A stretch of DNA of 64,000 bases from Bacillota bacterium (GCA_023443625.1 JAEZTQ010000038.1:28069-92068); one strand, 5' to 3'; positions 36,275 to 45,703 are shown, numbered from the stretch's first letter. Numbers and translations are program-made. The notes: generated from the letters alone by a model not told the origin.

Positions 36275-37111
36275 TTATCCCTTCACTGCACCAGACGCCA
36301 TTCCGTTGATCATATATCGGATTAGTATAAAGTATAATATGATAATTGGCACAGCTATAAAGACAGAACCTGCTGCAAATCTTGAAAACTCTGTTTCTCC
36401 AAGACTCATCAGACCCACGGCTACGGTATAGAGATCCTTTTCCTTTAATAATAACTTTGGCAGTAAAAAATCACTCCAAGGAAAGGTAAAGCTTGTAAGG
36501 GCAGTATATACAACCATAGGCAATGATAAGGGTAAATTAATTTTTAGAAATATCTGAAAATTTGTTGCCCCGTCAATTTTTGCTGATTCATCAATGGAGC
36601 AATGTATGGTATCGAAAAAACCCTTCTGCGTTAGATATCCCATGGGCGCACAGGAACTGTAAATCAGAATAACACCCCAAATCTTATTAATTAACCCGAA
36701 TTGTGTCATAATAATATATAATGCGATCATACCCATGAAGGATGGAAACATTCCCAGAAGCAGAGTGGTTTTCATTATTTTTTTTCTACTCTTGAATTGG
36801 TATCGTGACATGGTATATGCCGTTAATATAACAAGGAAGGTACTGATTATGCTACTAAAGATTGCAATCATCAGGGTATTCATAAACCACCTGGGATAAT
36901 TATACATGGCGGTATCTGTAAATAAGGTTTTGAAAGTATCCAAGCTATATTCACTGGGAAAAAAGCCCTCATAGGAATAGATGGACCCCGATTTACTAAA
37001 GGATGCCAGAATCAACCACAAGCATGGAAAAAGGAAAATTATTGCAACCACAATTAAAGCCAGGTGAGTAATGAATGAATCCGCTTTGCGAAGGATTTTA
37101 TATTTATTCAT
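36275..37111 (-). CDS. MalG-like ABC permease (CUT1, alpha-glucan/maltodextrin)
   Basis: 278 residues. Six helices and the CUT1 EAA-type loop (IHCSIDESAKIDGATNFQIF near residues 170-190, continuing KINLPLSLPM) are visible, and the protein ends with the family motif MASGAVKG. The start ATG overlaps the MalF-like stop by 4 bases and has GGAGGAGG upstream. It forms the translocation pore with the 37108 gene product, receives sugars from the 38449 lipoprotein and needs an ATPase that is not encoded here. Confidence 0.93.
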   Translation of the reverse strand: MNKYKILRKADSFITHLALIVVAIIFLFPCLWLILASFSKSGSIYSYEGFFPSEYSLDTFKTLFTDTAMYNYPRWFMNTLMIAIFSSIISTFLVILTAYTMSRYQFKSRKKIMKTTLLLGMFPSFMGMIALYIIMTQFGLINKIWGVILIYSSCAPMGYLTQKGFFDTIHCSIDESAKIDGATNFQIFLKINLPLSLPMVVYTALTSFTFPWSDFLLPKLLLKEKDLYTVAVGLMSLGETEFSRFAAGSVFIAVPIIILYFILIRYMINGMASGAVKG

Positions 37112-38427
37112 CGGAAAGTGTCCTCCTCCTTATATGATGGGGATTTCACATATACAAATAATGAAATCATTGATGTAATAAAGAATATAACCAAACTGAT
37201 GGTTGCACCTAAGTTATAATAGTTATTACTAATCGATAGATTGTAAAGCCAGTTGATTAGAAGATCGGTATCACTGGCCAAAAAGTATCCATCCATATTC
37301 AATCCGCCACGCAGGAAGAAGAAGATGCCAAAATTATTAAAATTTCCAATGAATTGGCCAATCAAAACCGGTGTAGTGGCAAACAATACAAAGGGGAATG
37401 TGATTTTAGTAAATTGCTTCCACCTTTTTGCACCATCAATCTTTGCTGCCTCAACTTGGTTCATATCCAGGTTTGCTAATACTCCTGTAGTCAAAAGCAT
37501 GATAGACGGTGTACTAATCCAGGTATTTACTAGTAAACCAATGAGCCTCGCCATCCATTTGGCATCAATATCTAAAAAACCAATGGCTTTATGACCTAAG
37601 TCCGTGATAACTTGATTGATGGGACCGCCATAAGAGAACATAAACCTAAAACCAAGAAGTGTTATGAAGCCAGGTATTGCATATGCCAATACAGGAAATG
37701 CTCTCCATAGTATCCTTCCTTTTACACACTTCTTATTGAGAAGAAGTGCAAGTCCAAGACCTGCAAAGTAATTCAGTAAAGTAGAAGATATGGCCCAAAG
37801 CAGATTCCAGCCAAGAATCTTTCCAAAGGTACCTGCAAATTTTGAAAGGGTTGTAATCTGGACAAGATTATCAAACCCAACCCAGTCAACAAGTTTTGGC
37901 GGAACTATGTTCCCTCCATAATTGGTAAATGCAATAGCAATCATAAAAACTATGGGCAGTACACTAAATACCAATACACCTAGGATAGGAAAAAAAAGAG
38001 CTGTCTTATAAAATTTCTTATCCATAAATTCTTTTATGTCTTCCCTGAAGGTAGGGGGCTTTTCTCCCTGTTTTTTAAGCTTCTGCGTATGATATGTATC
38101 TTTAATATTTGCGATGTAACAATTAATAAAAAGTATGATTGCAGCAAAGGATAGGATACCCATAAGCAACATGACAATAGAATTATCTCCCTCTATACCT
38201 AACCATGCATCCGCTTCCTTGGTGCCTAAGGTAAAGAATCCCATGAAATCAGAGGTTCCCCGATATAGAAAATAGAGTATGCCGCAGGTAAATATGGCCA
38301 GATAGATCAATCCCTTTCCAATCTGGCCATACATTAACTGACCCAAACCCATGAGACATGTGCTGGCGATCACATTCTTGTCTACCTCTTTAAGAAAAGA
38401 CTTTAGTGATTCTATTTTTTTTCTCAA
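37108..38427 (-). CDS. MalF-like ABC permease with N-terminal extension
   Basis: 439 residues. Start is TTG at 38427 with GGAGTG 8 bases upstream. An N-terminal extension of about 140 residues has three additional helices, as in MalF-type and Bacillus MdxF-type permeases. The CUT1 core includes the EAA loop (NQVEAAKIDGAKRWKQFTKI). It partners with the 36275 product. The operon order is GH13 enzyme, binding protein, MalF, MalG. Confidence 0.92.
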   Translation of the reverse strand: MRKKIESLKSFLKEVDKNVIASTCLMGLGQLMYGQIGKGLIYLAIFTCGILYFLYRGTSDFMGFFTLGTKEADAWLGIEGDNSIVMLLMGILSFAAIILFINCYIANIKDTYHTQKLKKQGEKPPTFREDIKEFMDKKFYKTALFFPILGVLVFSVLPIVFMIAIAFTNYGGNIVPPKLVDWVGFDNLVQITTLSKFAGTFGKILGWNLLWAISSTLLNYFAGLGLALLLNKKCVKGRILWRAFPVLAYAIPGFITLLGFRFMFSYGGPINQVITDLGHKAIGFLDIDAKWMARLIGLLVNTWISTPSIMLLTTGVLANLDMNQVEAAKIDGAKRWKQFTKITFPFVLFATTPVLIGQFIGNFNNFGIFFFLRGGLNMDGYFLASDTDLLINWLYNLSISNNYYNLGATISLVIFFITSMISLFVYVKSPSYKEEDTFR

Positions 38428-38448
38428 CGTTTTATCACTCCAATCCTA

Positions 38449-39948
38449 CTATTCAGAAAGTGTATTGATTGCATCATATATTTGCTGATCTACTGCCTCT
38501 AATGCACTTTTCAAAGCTTCTGTAGAAGTGTACTTTTTATCCGATGTTCGAAAAGCATCTTTAGCCAAATCAGTAAAGAAGGTCTGTCCAGGTGTCCATA
38601 CCTGATCCATCTCCATAATAGATGGCATAATAACAATATTTCCTTCATTCAAGTCATTAAATACAATTTCAGTTACCCCTCCTACTTCCTTTGCAGCATC
38701 AGAACGGGCAGGTATAATTCCAAGTAACTCATTTCTCTTCATAGCCATTTCATAACTTGTGGCAAAGTCAACAAAAGCAAGACATGCATTTGGTGCTTTC
38801 GTATAGGCACTGATGGAATATCCATTGATTCCCCCCATGGCCTTTAGTGGAATCAGTTCCGGATTTTCCTCTGTTAAATCACCACTTGCCGGCAACATGG
38901 GCAGACTGGTTATAACAAGATTCTCTTTAGCAAGAGCCTGGGCTTCCTCCTTGCTCATACCCTGCTTTTCATATTCTGATACAAGCTCCTTGATAAATAA
39001 TTCATATACATCAGGTGTTGTGATGGTAGCAAAATAGGAGCCATCCGCAATTTTGCTATAGGCATTCACGGTTATGGAATCGTCTATACACTCTTCATTC
39101 ATAAGAGAAGCAAGCTGCAGTAAAACATTTGCACCAGTCTCAGCATTTCCGCCGGATAATCCCAACACCTGGGGATTCGTGTTATTATCCCCGAAGATAA
39201 AACCACCATAGGAGAAAAGGTAGCCGGCAGAAAAGTATACATCGTATAAAGATTTCATATAACCATATTTTCCCTTGCCGGTATCTACAATTGATTTTGA
39301 ATATCTATATAAATCATTCATGTTTTCAACCATATCCGGCACCTTGTTCTTATTATCATCCCAGTTTGTTTCCCAGTCTTGTGGAAGCATATCCTTTCGA
39401 TAATAAAGCATTGAGGATTGAACATTTAATGGAACCCCCATATAATACACTTTGCCATCCACCTCTGACTTATATGCATCCCAAGCATTCTCCGGGATCT
39501 GGGAAAAGCACTCTAAAGTCTGTGCAGGAATTGGATAAATATGCTTTCCCTTTACATATTTCATGAGAGAATCATTGGCTTGATATAATATGTCTGGTCC
39601 ATATCCATAAGGGCCATCTTCTGCTAAATTACTGTACTGATCCATATTAGAATCTTCAACAACAATTCCGTATTCTTTGTACTTTTCATTAAAGGCCTTG
39701 ATTAATTCATCAAAATATCCTTGTTCAATGGCAGTGTCATTCTCAAGAACTTTCAGTGAAACATTTCTTTCCAGCTCGCCGCTGTAAATTGATGTCAATG
39801 CATTGCTTGAAGCTGCCCCTGTATCATCCTTTATAGGATCTGTTTCTTTTATAGTATCCCTTCCCTTTACCTGCTCCTTAGAGTTACAAGCAACCAGTTG
39901 ACTTAAGCTTAATAACATTATCAGCAAGAAACAAAAGATTCTCTTCAT
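38449..39948 (-). CDS. Extracellular solute-binding lipoprotein (maltodextrin type)
   Basis: 499 residues from the ATG at 39948 (AGAGGAG upstream). The frame is open further upstream, but that part overlaps the GH13 coding end and has no ribosome site. The lipobox is QLVAC at about residues 17-21. The mature part has the MalE-like bacterial extracellular solute-binding fold, with YGYGPDILYQAND, VYYMGVPLNVQSSMLYYRKD and MGGINGYSISAYTKAPNACL. It captures alpha-glucan oligomers for the CUT1 permeases; the substrate is inferred from the linked GH13 gene. Confidence 0.9.
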   Translation of the reverse strand: MKRIFCFLLIMLLSLSQLVACNSKEQVKGRDTIKETDPIKDDTGAASSNALTSIYSGELERNVSLKVLENDTAIEQGYFDELIKAFNEKYKEYGIVVEDSNMDQYSNLAEDGPYGYGPDILYQANDSLMKYVKGKHIYPIPAQTLECFSQIPENAWDAYKSEVDGKVYYMGVPLNVQSSMLYYRKDMLPQDWETNWDDNKNKVPDMVENMNDLYRYSKSIVDTGKGKYGYMKSLYDVYFSAGYLFSYGGFIFGDNNTNPQVLGLSGGNAETGANVLLQLASLMNEECIDDSITVNAYSKIADGSYFATITTPDVYELFIKELVSEYEKQGMSKEEAQALAKENLVITSLPMLPASGDLTEENPELIPLKAMGGINGYSISAYTKAPNACLAFVDFATSYEMAMKRNELLGIIPARSDAAKEVGGVTEIVFNDLNEGNIVIMPSIMEMDQVWTPGQTFFTDLAKDAFRTSDKKYTSTEALKSALEAVDQQIYDAINTLSE

Positions 39949-39964
39949 ATATTTTAGCTCCTCT

Positions 39965-41665
39965 CTAAATTTCATAAACAACAAACCCATCCGTCAATAG
40001 GGAATTATTGTCTGTTAATTTATTTTTGACCAGCACGGTTTTGTTTATATTTAGCTGTACTGTGTCTCCCGATTGATTTACAATTAATAAAATTTCACTA
40101 TTACCATAGGTCCTGCTAATAAAACAAAGCTTTTCATTATATGTTATACTTATGTCCCCTTGCTGCACCGTAACCTTTTGTCTTAATGATACCAGCTTCT
40201 TTATAGTCTCCATATAAGGAATATCCCAGTTGGTTTCCTTCCAATCAAAGCATCGTCGGTTATCCGGATCATAACCGCCCTCCAGGCATAGCTCTGTTCC
40301 GGAATAAATACATGGTGCACCTACATACATACTCATAACTGCAATGGCGGAAAGCAATCTGTCCTTATTCTTATTTACACTGGTGTAAAAACGATCTGTA
40401 TCGTGCGTATCCAGAAGGTTCATCATCATAGCATTGACCTGTCCGTTATTTCTCATTAATAGATGGTTGAGCTTTTCTGCAAATCCTTTTGCATCAAAGG
40501 TATCAAAGGCATAATAGTCCAGACAAGCCTTTGTGAAAGCATAATTCATAATACCGTCATACTGATCCCCTTGCAGAAATGCATAGGCATCATGCCAGTT
40601 TTCGCCGATAATCACACAATCTGGTTTTATCCCCTTGACTTTGTCTCTGAATCTTCTCCAGAAGGTATGGGAAACCTCGTCAGATACATCCAATCTCCAT
40701 CCGTCAATATCATACTCTTTTATCCAAAATGTTGCAATATCTAGCAAAAACTCCTGTACTGCCTCATTGTTGGTATTCAACTTTGGCATATTACTGCTAA
40801 AGCCAAACACTTCATAATTGATATTTTCCCTATCAATCTCGTCGCCTCGTATGATAAACCAGTCAAAATACTCCGATTCCTTTCCTTTTAAAAGTACATC
40901 CTGAAATTGCGGCATAAGAGTACTACAATGATTGAATACTCCATCCAGTATAATTCTCATACCTCTTCTATGGATTTCTTTTACCAACTCCCCAAACTCC
41001 TCATTGCTACCAAAATGTTCATCAATACTTTTGTAATCATATATATCATATTTATGATTTGAAATTGATTTAAATATGGGCGTTAAGTAAATACCATTTG
41101 CCCCAAGGCCCCGAATGTAATCCAGCTTTTGGGTTATTCCGGGAATATCGCCACCGGCGAAGCTCTTGGGGTTTGGTATCTCTCCCCATTCTAAATTAAT
41201 ATAGCTTGTATCTTTATCTTTTTTCCCTATATTAAAACGATCCACGAAAATTTCGTAAAATACTGCTCCTGGGATCCATTCCACAACATTATGGATATCA
41301 CTTATGTTTATGTAAGGGTATTGGAAGCAATTATAATAACCCAATTCAAAATTATAAGTGGCAGTAAGTCCATCTTCTGAAAAATAGCTGCATTTCTGAT
41401 CCTCCCATATACGAAATACATAAACTAGCCTTACGTCTTCCAATTTTAGTTGTACTTCATAATATATGAATAAATTATCCTGGTATTGCGCCTTCATTTC
41501 TGCAGTTTTATTCTCTATTTGAAAATTAAATTTACAACCATACACCACTTCCACCCGATCTACATCATCTTTTTTGTCCATACGCAAACGTAATACAACT
41601 GTATTTTGATTAACGGGGTAGCAGTATTTTGACTCCGGTATGTGCAATATTGCTTGTTTATTCAT
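39965..41665 (-). CDS. Intracellular GH13 alpha-glucosidase: neopullulanase/cyclomaltodextrinase-like (GH13_20 type)
   Basis: 566 residues from the ATG at 41665 (GAGGAAGG 5 bases upstream; an ATG at 41680 is also in frame). The N-terminal 125 residues form a CBM34-like beta domain. The GH13 barrel follows: WIPGAVFYEIFVDRF, region I DGVFNHC, region II DGWRLDVSDEV (nucleophile Asp), region III IIGENWHDA (acid Glu), region IV NLLDTHDTDRF. No signal peptide, so it acts on imported maltodextrins or cyclodextrins. It heads the importer operon and diverges from a LacI regulator gene. Confidence 0.92.
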   Translation of the reverse strand: MNKQAILHIPESKYCYPVNQNTVVLRLRMDKKDDVDRVEVVYGCKFNFQIENKTAEMKAQYQDNLFIYYEVQLKLEDVRLVYVFRIWEDQKCSYFSEDGLTATYNFELGYYNCFQYPYINISDIHNVVEWIPGAVFYEIFVDRFNIGKKDKDTSYINLEWGEIPNPKSFAGGDIPGITQKLDYIRGLGANGIYLTPIFKSISNHKYDIYDYKSIDEHFGSNEEFGELVKEIHRRGMRIILDGVFNHCSTLMPQFQDVLLKGKESEYFDWFIIRGDEIDRENINYEVFGFSSNMPKLNTNNEAVQEFLLDIATFWIKEYDIDGWRLDVSDEVSHTFWRRFRDKVKGIKPDCVIIGENWHDAYAFLQGDQYDGIMNYAFTKACLDYYAFDTFDAKGFAEKLNHLLMRNNGQVNAMMMNLLDTHDTDRFYTSVNKNKDRLLSAIAVMSMYVGAPCIYSGTELCLEGGYDPDNRRCFDWKETNWDIPYMETIKKLVSLRQKVTVQQGDISITYNEKLCFISRTYGNSEILLIVNQSGDTVQLNINKTVLVKNKLTDNNSLLTDGFVVYEI

Positions 41666-41778
41666 GGTAACCTTCCTCAATTTATCTTTCTGTCGTTTTT
41701 ATAATAACTTTTCCAGCCCTATAAAAATGGGAGGGATATGCTCCATCTTCGTTATATAAAGAACTAATTTATCATATA

Positions 41779-41807
41779 TTGACAAAATCATTTATAAAGT
41801 ATATAAC
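41779..41807 (+). promoter_or_regulatory. Strong promoter abutting the LacI start codon (leaderless transcript)
   Basis: TTGACA (41779-41784), 17-base spacer, TATAAC (41802-41807). The ATG of the regulator begins at 41814, 7 bases after the -10, so the expected transcription start is at or next to the A of ATG. No ribosome site precedes the ATG. Confidence 0.65.
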
Positions 41808-41813
41808 TAAGTC

Positions 41814-42611
41814 ATGGATAAAAAAATTACAATTAAAGACATTGCCAAGCAGGCAGGTGTCTCAGTGGCTACAGTTTCATATGTGATCAACAACCGTACC
41901 GATCAACGAATCAGTGAGGAAACGTGGAAAAAAATTCTTCAAATAGTTAATTTACTTGACTATAAACCAAATTCCTCAGCGAAATCTCTCTCTACGAGCA
42001 AAACATATAACATTGCTCTTTATATGATGCCTGAGGTTTCTCTGTTAAAGCGTTCCGAACAATTGCTGTTGACCGAGGTTTTGTCTGAAGTATTACTGAC
42101 TTATGGATATCATTTAATCTTTCAGGACAGTAAGGATATTACCAAGCTTAATTATGTAGATGCTATCCTGTGTTTTGATACTACACATGATTTCTTTCTT
42201 AGCATCAGTGATAAAAACTTTATCCCTGTAATTGCTGTCGACTGCCTCATTGATATTCCCTGGTTCTTTCAAATCTGTACAGATTATATAAAGATTAAGA
42301 AAATCGCAGATGAGCATTTTGGAAATAACAATTATACCTATATATGTCTAACTCCAAACAATAATCTTTTACAATCTCATATATGCGAGACTTTCCCTAA
42401 TGTCAGATTTGTAGAGAGCTTGAATGATTTATGGAACACTTCTGATCAAAATTATGTATACAATCAAAACGCTTTGCATGAGTTATTGACTGAAACAGAG
42501 AATATCCTCTATATCTCATGCGATTTGCACTTGAAAATGACCAAGGTACATCAATGCATTGAATATGCAGTTAGTCGTGTTCCTGATATGGAACATATCC
42601 AGTATGTATAA
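41814..42611 (+). CDS. LacI-family regulator of the alpha-glucan locus (short form)
   Basis: 265 residues against about 330-340 for the family. The HTH is standard (ITIKDIAKQAGVSVATVSYVI, then the hinge region KPNSSAKSLSTSKTYNIALY). The ligand domain is divergent and its distal part is missing, so effector binding may be altered. There is no Shine-Dalgarno sequence; the promoter positions transcription at the ATG, suggesting a leaderless mRNA. It diverges from the GH13/importer operon, which is its likely target. Operator-like palindromes upstream of the 42705 lipoprotein gene make that gene a second candidate target. Confidence 0.85.
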   Translation: MDKKITIKDIAKQAGVSVATVSYVINNRTDQRISEETWKKILQIVNLLDYKPNSSAKSLSTSKTYNIALYMMPEVSLLKRSEQLLLTEVLSEVLLTYGYHLIFQDSKDITKLNYVDAILCFDTTHDFFLSISDKNFIPVIAVDCLIDIPWFFQICTDYIKIKKIADEHFGNNNYTYICLTPNNNLLQSHICETFPNVRFVESLNDLWNTSDQNYVYNQNALHELLTETENILYISCDLHLKMTKVHQCIEYAVSRVPDMEHIQYV

Positions 42612-42622
42612 GCATGTATCAC

Positions 42623-42688
42623 AAGGGGCTGTTGTAAAACTTACTTACTATAAAGTTCGAGTGAGTATACCATATGCAACAGTCCCTT
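42623..42688. terminator. Bidirectional terminator between LacI and lipoprotein genes
   Basis: AAGGGGCTGTTG pairs with CAACAGTCCCTT (one mismatch), with further partial pairing inside; the genes on both sides converge on it. Confidence 0.8.
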
Positions 42689-42704
42689 ATTATTTATGCT
42701 CCTT

Positions 42705-43859
42705 TTATTTAGCTTCAAAAGCTACGGTCAGCTCTTGAACTTCTGAATTATAGGTAAAGGTATAAACACCTGCTGCCTTTGCGATTATATTATAACTCTC
42801 ACTTCCCTCTACATATTCCAGTGACTTACTATCCTTAATATTATTAAATCTTACATACTCATTTCCTACACTTTCTGTATCTCCTGTTTTCACCATGGTG
42901 GTAAATAACAATTCTTCTTTTTCAGCTAATTCGATTGTTAATGTATGAAGCCCGCCATTCTCCGTAAACTTGAATTTGTCTTCATAATTATCTTTCCAAT
43001 CAGTAGCTTTGGAACTCTTGATATAGTATGTAGTAATGGTATCTGCTAATGCTTCCTTCGGTTCTCCGTTATATACCCATGTGATTGTATCGTAGGGATT
43101 AGAATTGAAATTCTCCTTATTTTCCTCAGTATAATTAGCATTCTCCGTGTCATAGGTATCTGCACCAGGATATGTGGTTAAGGTAAGTGTATAGTTCCCT
43201 GTTACAAGGCATTTGATATTAGATTTCTTTGAGTCATTTGAATCCAAATTACCACTAGAACTTGATAAGTATTCTACTCCATCCTGAGATGTGGTTTCTA
43301 AATAACCTGCACCCCTTTGATTATTCCAGGAGGTATTAATTGCTAACTGAAATTCATCTCCTTCATACAAATCCAAGGTTAAGGAGTATACATTCTTATC
43401 CGCCTCCTTTGTAAAAGTGTGTTCTTCATTTATTACAGATCCCCAGCTTGAAGTTACAAGTAAGGGGCTTTTACCACTTCCAACAATAGCAAAGCTTCTT
43501 GAATCCTCCTTATTTTCTAAAAAACCTGCAAAAACTTTTGTATCTGCAGTAATGGGTTTGCTAAAATCAAATACGTGGGATAAGGAAGGCGTACCAAACC
43601 ATCCCATAAATACATAGTTGGCTTTCTCCGGCGTATACTCCTTCACCAATTCACCATCTTTTACTTTCTCCGTCGATAACTCACTTGTCTCATCCGTGTC
43701 ATAAAAAGTAACTGTATGCTCGACCACTTCTACTTTTTCTTCCGGGATATCTGTTACCTCTGGTTCCATAGTTGTCTCCGTTTTACCGCAAGCAGTCATT
43801 AAAAAAATACTTACGATAAGGGATAGTAATACCATAATTCTTGTTTTTCTTCTTTTCAT
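42705..43859 (-). CDS. Lipoprotein with InlB-type repeat and putative starch-binding beta domains
   Basis: 384 residues. Lipobox LMTACGK (Cys about 24). Residues about 45-113 match a Listeria-Bacteroides (InlB B/Flg_new) repeat (VTFYDTDETSE, YVFMGWFGTPS). Two later beta-rich domains, about 120-235 (YSLTLDLYEGDEFQLAINTS) and about 285-384, resemble surface glycan-binding domains of SusE/pullulanase-associated type. Position beside the alpha-glucan importer, and operator-like palindromes upstream, suggest it helps capture starch fragments at the cell surface. Function is inferred from context. Confidence 0.7.
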   Translation of the reverse strand: MKRRKTRIMVLLSLIVSIFLMTACGKTETTMEPEVTDIPEEKVEVVEHTVTFYDTDETSELSTEKVKDGELVKEYTPEKANYVFMGWFGTPSLSHVFDFSKPITADTKVFAGFLENKEDSRSFAIVGSGKSPLLVTSSWGSVINEEHTFTKEADKNVYSLTLDLYEGDEFQLAINTSWNNQRGAGYLETTSQDGVEYLSSSSGNLDSNDSKKSNIKCLVTGNYTLTLTTYPGADTYDTENANYTEENKENFNSNPYDTITWVYNGEPKEALADTITTYYIKSSKATDWKDNYEDKFKFTENGGLHTLTIELAEKEELLFTTMVKTGDTESVGNEYVRFNNIKDSKSLEYVEGSESYNIIAKAAGVYTFTYNSEVQELTVAFEAK

Positions 43860-43878
43860 AATTCATACCTCCAATTTG

Positions 43879-43963
43879 ATTAACCGTTTAAGCAAGTGTC
43901 TAAAAGAAAGGGCGCCAAGTTATTTAAGACGCCTTTTTTAGTATACTTAACCAGTTAAGCAAA
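43879..43963. promoter_or_regulatory. Pair of LacI-type operator candidates upstream of the lipoprotein gene
   Basis: ATTAACCGTTTAAGCAA (43879-43895) and CTTAACCAGTTAAGCAAA (43946-43963) are related imperfect palindromes 67 bases apart. CTTAAC/GTTAAG is a perfect 6-bp dyad around CA in the second. This fits paired operators for the nearby LacI protein. Confidence 0.5.
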
Positions 43964-44230
43964 TTTTACTATTCCTTAAATTGGATGTCAATACAATTAT
44001 CAACCAATAAAGGATGAATTTTTTAGTGATTTTATACAATTTCAAGAAAATAATTCTATTCAAGTAATATAAGCACATGGGATACAAATGAGAAATTATC
44101 AAACCTCCCCCATAACCAAGAATAAGGAGACCTAAATCTATGAAAATGATATTATGGGAAATAAACAAAAAGAATATACTTAGATATCAGCAAGAGGTTT
44201 TCATAATAATTATCTTTGTGTATAATAAAG

Positions 44231-44279
44231 CTTGAAAGATTAATTCTCATTCTAATATGAGATTTTAGTGACTTTCAAG
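44231..44279 (+). other. Leader hairpin before the DUF523 gene
   Basis: Outer stem CTTGAAAG/CTTTCAAG and inner stem CTCAT/ATGAG, ending about 13 bases before the ribosome site of the gene at 44303. It could be a transcript 5' structure; no T-run follows. The rest of the 43860-44302 gap holds only the operator candidates above and AT-rich DNA. Confidence 0.45.
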
Positions 44280-44302
44280 TCATAGATCTATGGAGGCTTA
44301 TT

Positions 44303-44740
44303 ATGAATATTTTAGTTAGTGCTTGCCTAATGGGAATTGAGTGCAGATATGATGGTTCCGGGTGCTTTAGAGAAGAGATAAATTTACTTAAGGAGAAACA
44401 TCATCTTATTCCTGTGTGCCCGGAAATCTATGGGGGACTTCAAACTCCCAGAGAACCTGCCGAAATACAGGGTGATTCTGTAATAACCAAATCAGGAAAG
44501 GATGTCACGAAAGAATATAAAAAGGGAGCCTTAGAAATAAAGAAACTCACAGACTTTTATAACTGCTCCCATGCTATTCTTAAAGAACGAAGTCCCTCTT
44601 GTGGTTATGGAACAATCTATGATGGTACCTTCTCTGGAACCTTGATAGAGGGTAATGGGATATTAGCCGAATTACTTGCAAAAGAAGGAATTACTATTAT
44701 TGGTGAATCCAGGTTGAAGGAGTTCGTAACCAAATTATAA
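44303..44740 (+). CDS. DUF523 family protein (YbbK-like)
   Basis: 145 residues, the normal length. The family pattern is clear: ILVSACLMGIECRYDGSG, PVCPEIYGGLQTPREPAEIQ and AILKERSPSCGYGTIYDGTF, with conserved Cys residues at C8, C14, C53 and within SPSCG. Start has ATGGAGG upstream. The biochemical function is uncertain; the conserved cysteines hint at thiol chemistry or a metal/cluster site. It stands alone between the alpha-glucan and galactan loci. Confidence 0.9.
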   Translation: MNILVSACLMGIECRYDGSGCFREEINLLKEKHHLIPVCPEIYGGLQTPREPAEIQGDSVITKSGKDVTKEYKKGALEIKKLTDFYNCSHAILKERSPSCGYGTIYDGTFSGTLIEGNGILAELLAKEGITIIGESRLKEFVTKL

Positions 44741-44913
44741 CAGAGTATCTTATATACAGGAGATACGAAATATCCTATATGCAGATGTATATAAATCTTT
44801 TTAGTTATTAGTGCCTTCTAATGAATACTGTACTGTTTTATTCCTAATGATATCCTATTGGATATTACGTCCAAATTCCGTATATACTATGGAAAAGCAA
44901 AAGGAGATAAATC

Positions 44914-45066
44914 ATGGATATAAAGGATGTTAAGGATTATAACGTAGCAAATATTTCTGAGGAAGATATTACATCAATCACCAAATTAGAAGAATCCTTA
45001 AGCAGTAAAGTGCAGCAGGATATCGTGTTGATTGCCTATTCTTCAAGTAGTAAAGCCCAGGTATAA
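44914..45066 (+). CDS. Small protein (50 residues), function unknown
   Basis: The ATG at 44914 has AAAGGAG 8 bases upstream; the product begins MDIKDVKDYNVANISEED and ends AYSSSSKAQV. It is acidic, without a signal or membrane helix, and followed by a good terminator. Its short Ser-rich C terminus looks like a small precursor peptide, but no modification genes are adjacent. No family is recognised. Confidence 0.55.
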   Translation: MDIKDVKDYNVANISEEDITSITKLEESLSSKVQQDIVLIAYSSSSKAQV

Positions 45067-45114
45067 AATTACTGCAATAGGGAGTTGAAAGTAGAGGATC
45101 GGTTTACTATAAAT

Positions 45115-45172
45115 AGTAGGAAGAGGGGGCTACCGGTGTGTTGTATAATAGCCTCCTCTTGGTACTATTTTA
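45115..45172 (+). terminator. Terminator after the 50-residue protein gene
   Basis: AGTAGGAAGAGGGGGCTA pairs with TAGCCTCCTCTTGGTACT with few mismatches, followed by ATTTTAT. It lies between two convergent small genes. Confidence 0.75.
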
Positions 45173-45198
45173 TATCCATGTCATCTATTATCACTGTT

Positions 45199-45342
45199 CT
45201 ACTTAGTCTCATCTACTATTATAAAATTAAATTGATAATCATATAAATCATATGGAGCTATTTCCTCAAGATGTTTTTGTTTTTCTGCTTCCGTACATTT
45301 GACATGTATAATTTTATTCATTTCATCAATTTCCTGTTCCAT
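45199..45342 (-). CDS. Small protein (47 residues), function unknown
   Basis: Minus-strand ATG at 45342 with GGAGGGTGG 4-6 bases upstream. The product starts MEQEIDEMNKIIHVKCTEAE and ends NFIIVDETK, with one Cys and a high content of Asp, Glu and Tyr. Soluble, no known domain. It converges with the 50-residue gene on the terminator at 45115-45172. Confidence 0.55.
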   Translation of the reverse strand: MEQEIDEMNKIIHVKCTEAEKQKHLEEIAPYDLYDYQFNFIIVDETK

Positions 45343-45487
45343 TGCACCACCCTCCATGATTTCATTATATCATGAGGCAGTCTTTACATGTCAATGAGAT
45401 AAAGCCTTTCTTTCTACATTCATTACTTGTGTTCTGGATTGTATATAAAGTACGCCGTGCGGGGTTAACAAATCTGGCAACATCAAC

Positions 45488-45703
45488 TCAATTATCAAAC
45501 TCCGTAATTCGGTTTAGCATATCACGGTATCGAAATCTTGCCATCTGGTTTTTTTCTTTCACATCATCTTCCGTGCCAGTATACTGGCAACGAATACAGT
45601 AGTATTCTTTCTTATCTTCATCATAGAACATATCAATATCCAAATCTCTCATAAAGCAGGAGGGACAACGATAATTTAATTTGCCTTTTCCAGATTGAGC
45701 CAT
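45488..45703 (-). CDS. Small zinc-ribbon protein
   Basis: 71 residues with two CXXC knuckles, YRCPSCFMRD and YYCIRCQYTG, 22-25 residues apart, forming a typical four-Cys zinc ribbon, then a charged helix. The ATG lies inside the 3' end of the upstream 615-residue gene (28-base overlap) but has its own AAGGAGGTG, so it is a real coupled gene at the tail of the galactan locus. Zinc ribbons of this size may be nucleic-acid or protein adaptors; the role is unknown. Confidence 0.75.
   Translation of the reverse strand: MAQSGKGKLNYRCPSCFMRDLDIDMFYDEDKKEYYCIRCQYTGTEDDVKEKNQMARFRYRDMLNRITEFDN

Noticed and set aside
43947..44168. Hydrophobic 73-codon minus-strand frame
   Set aside because: TTG start without a ribosome site in AT-rich DNA; it covers the operator-like palindromes and the composition is explained by AT richness.
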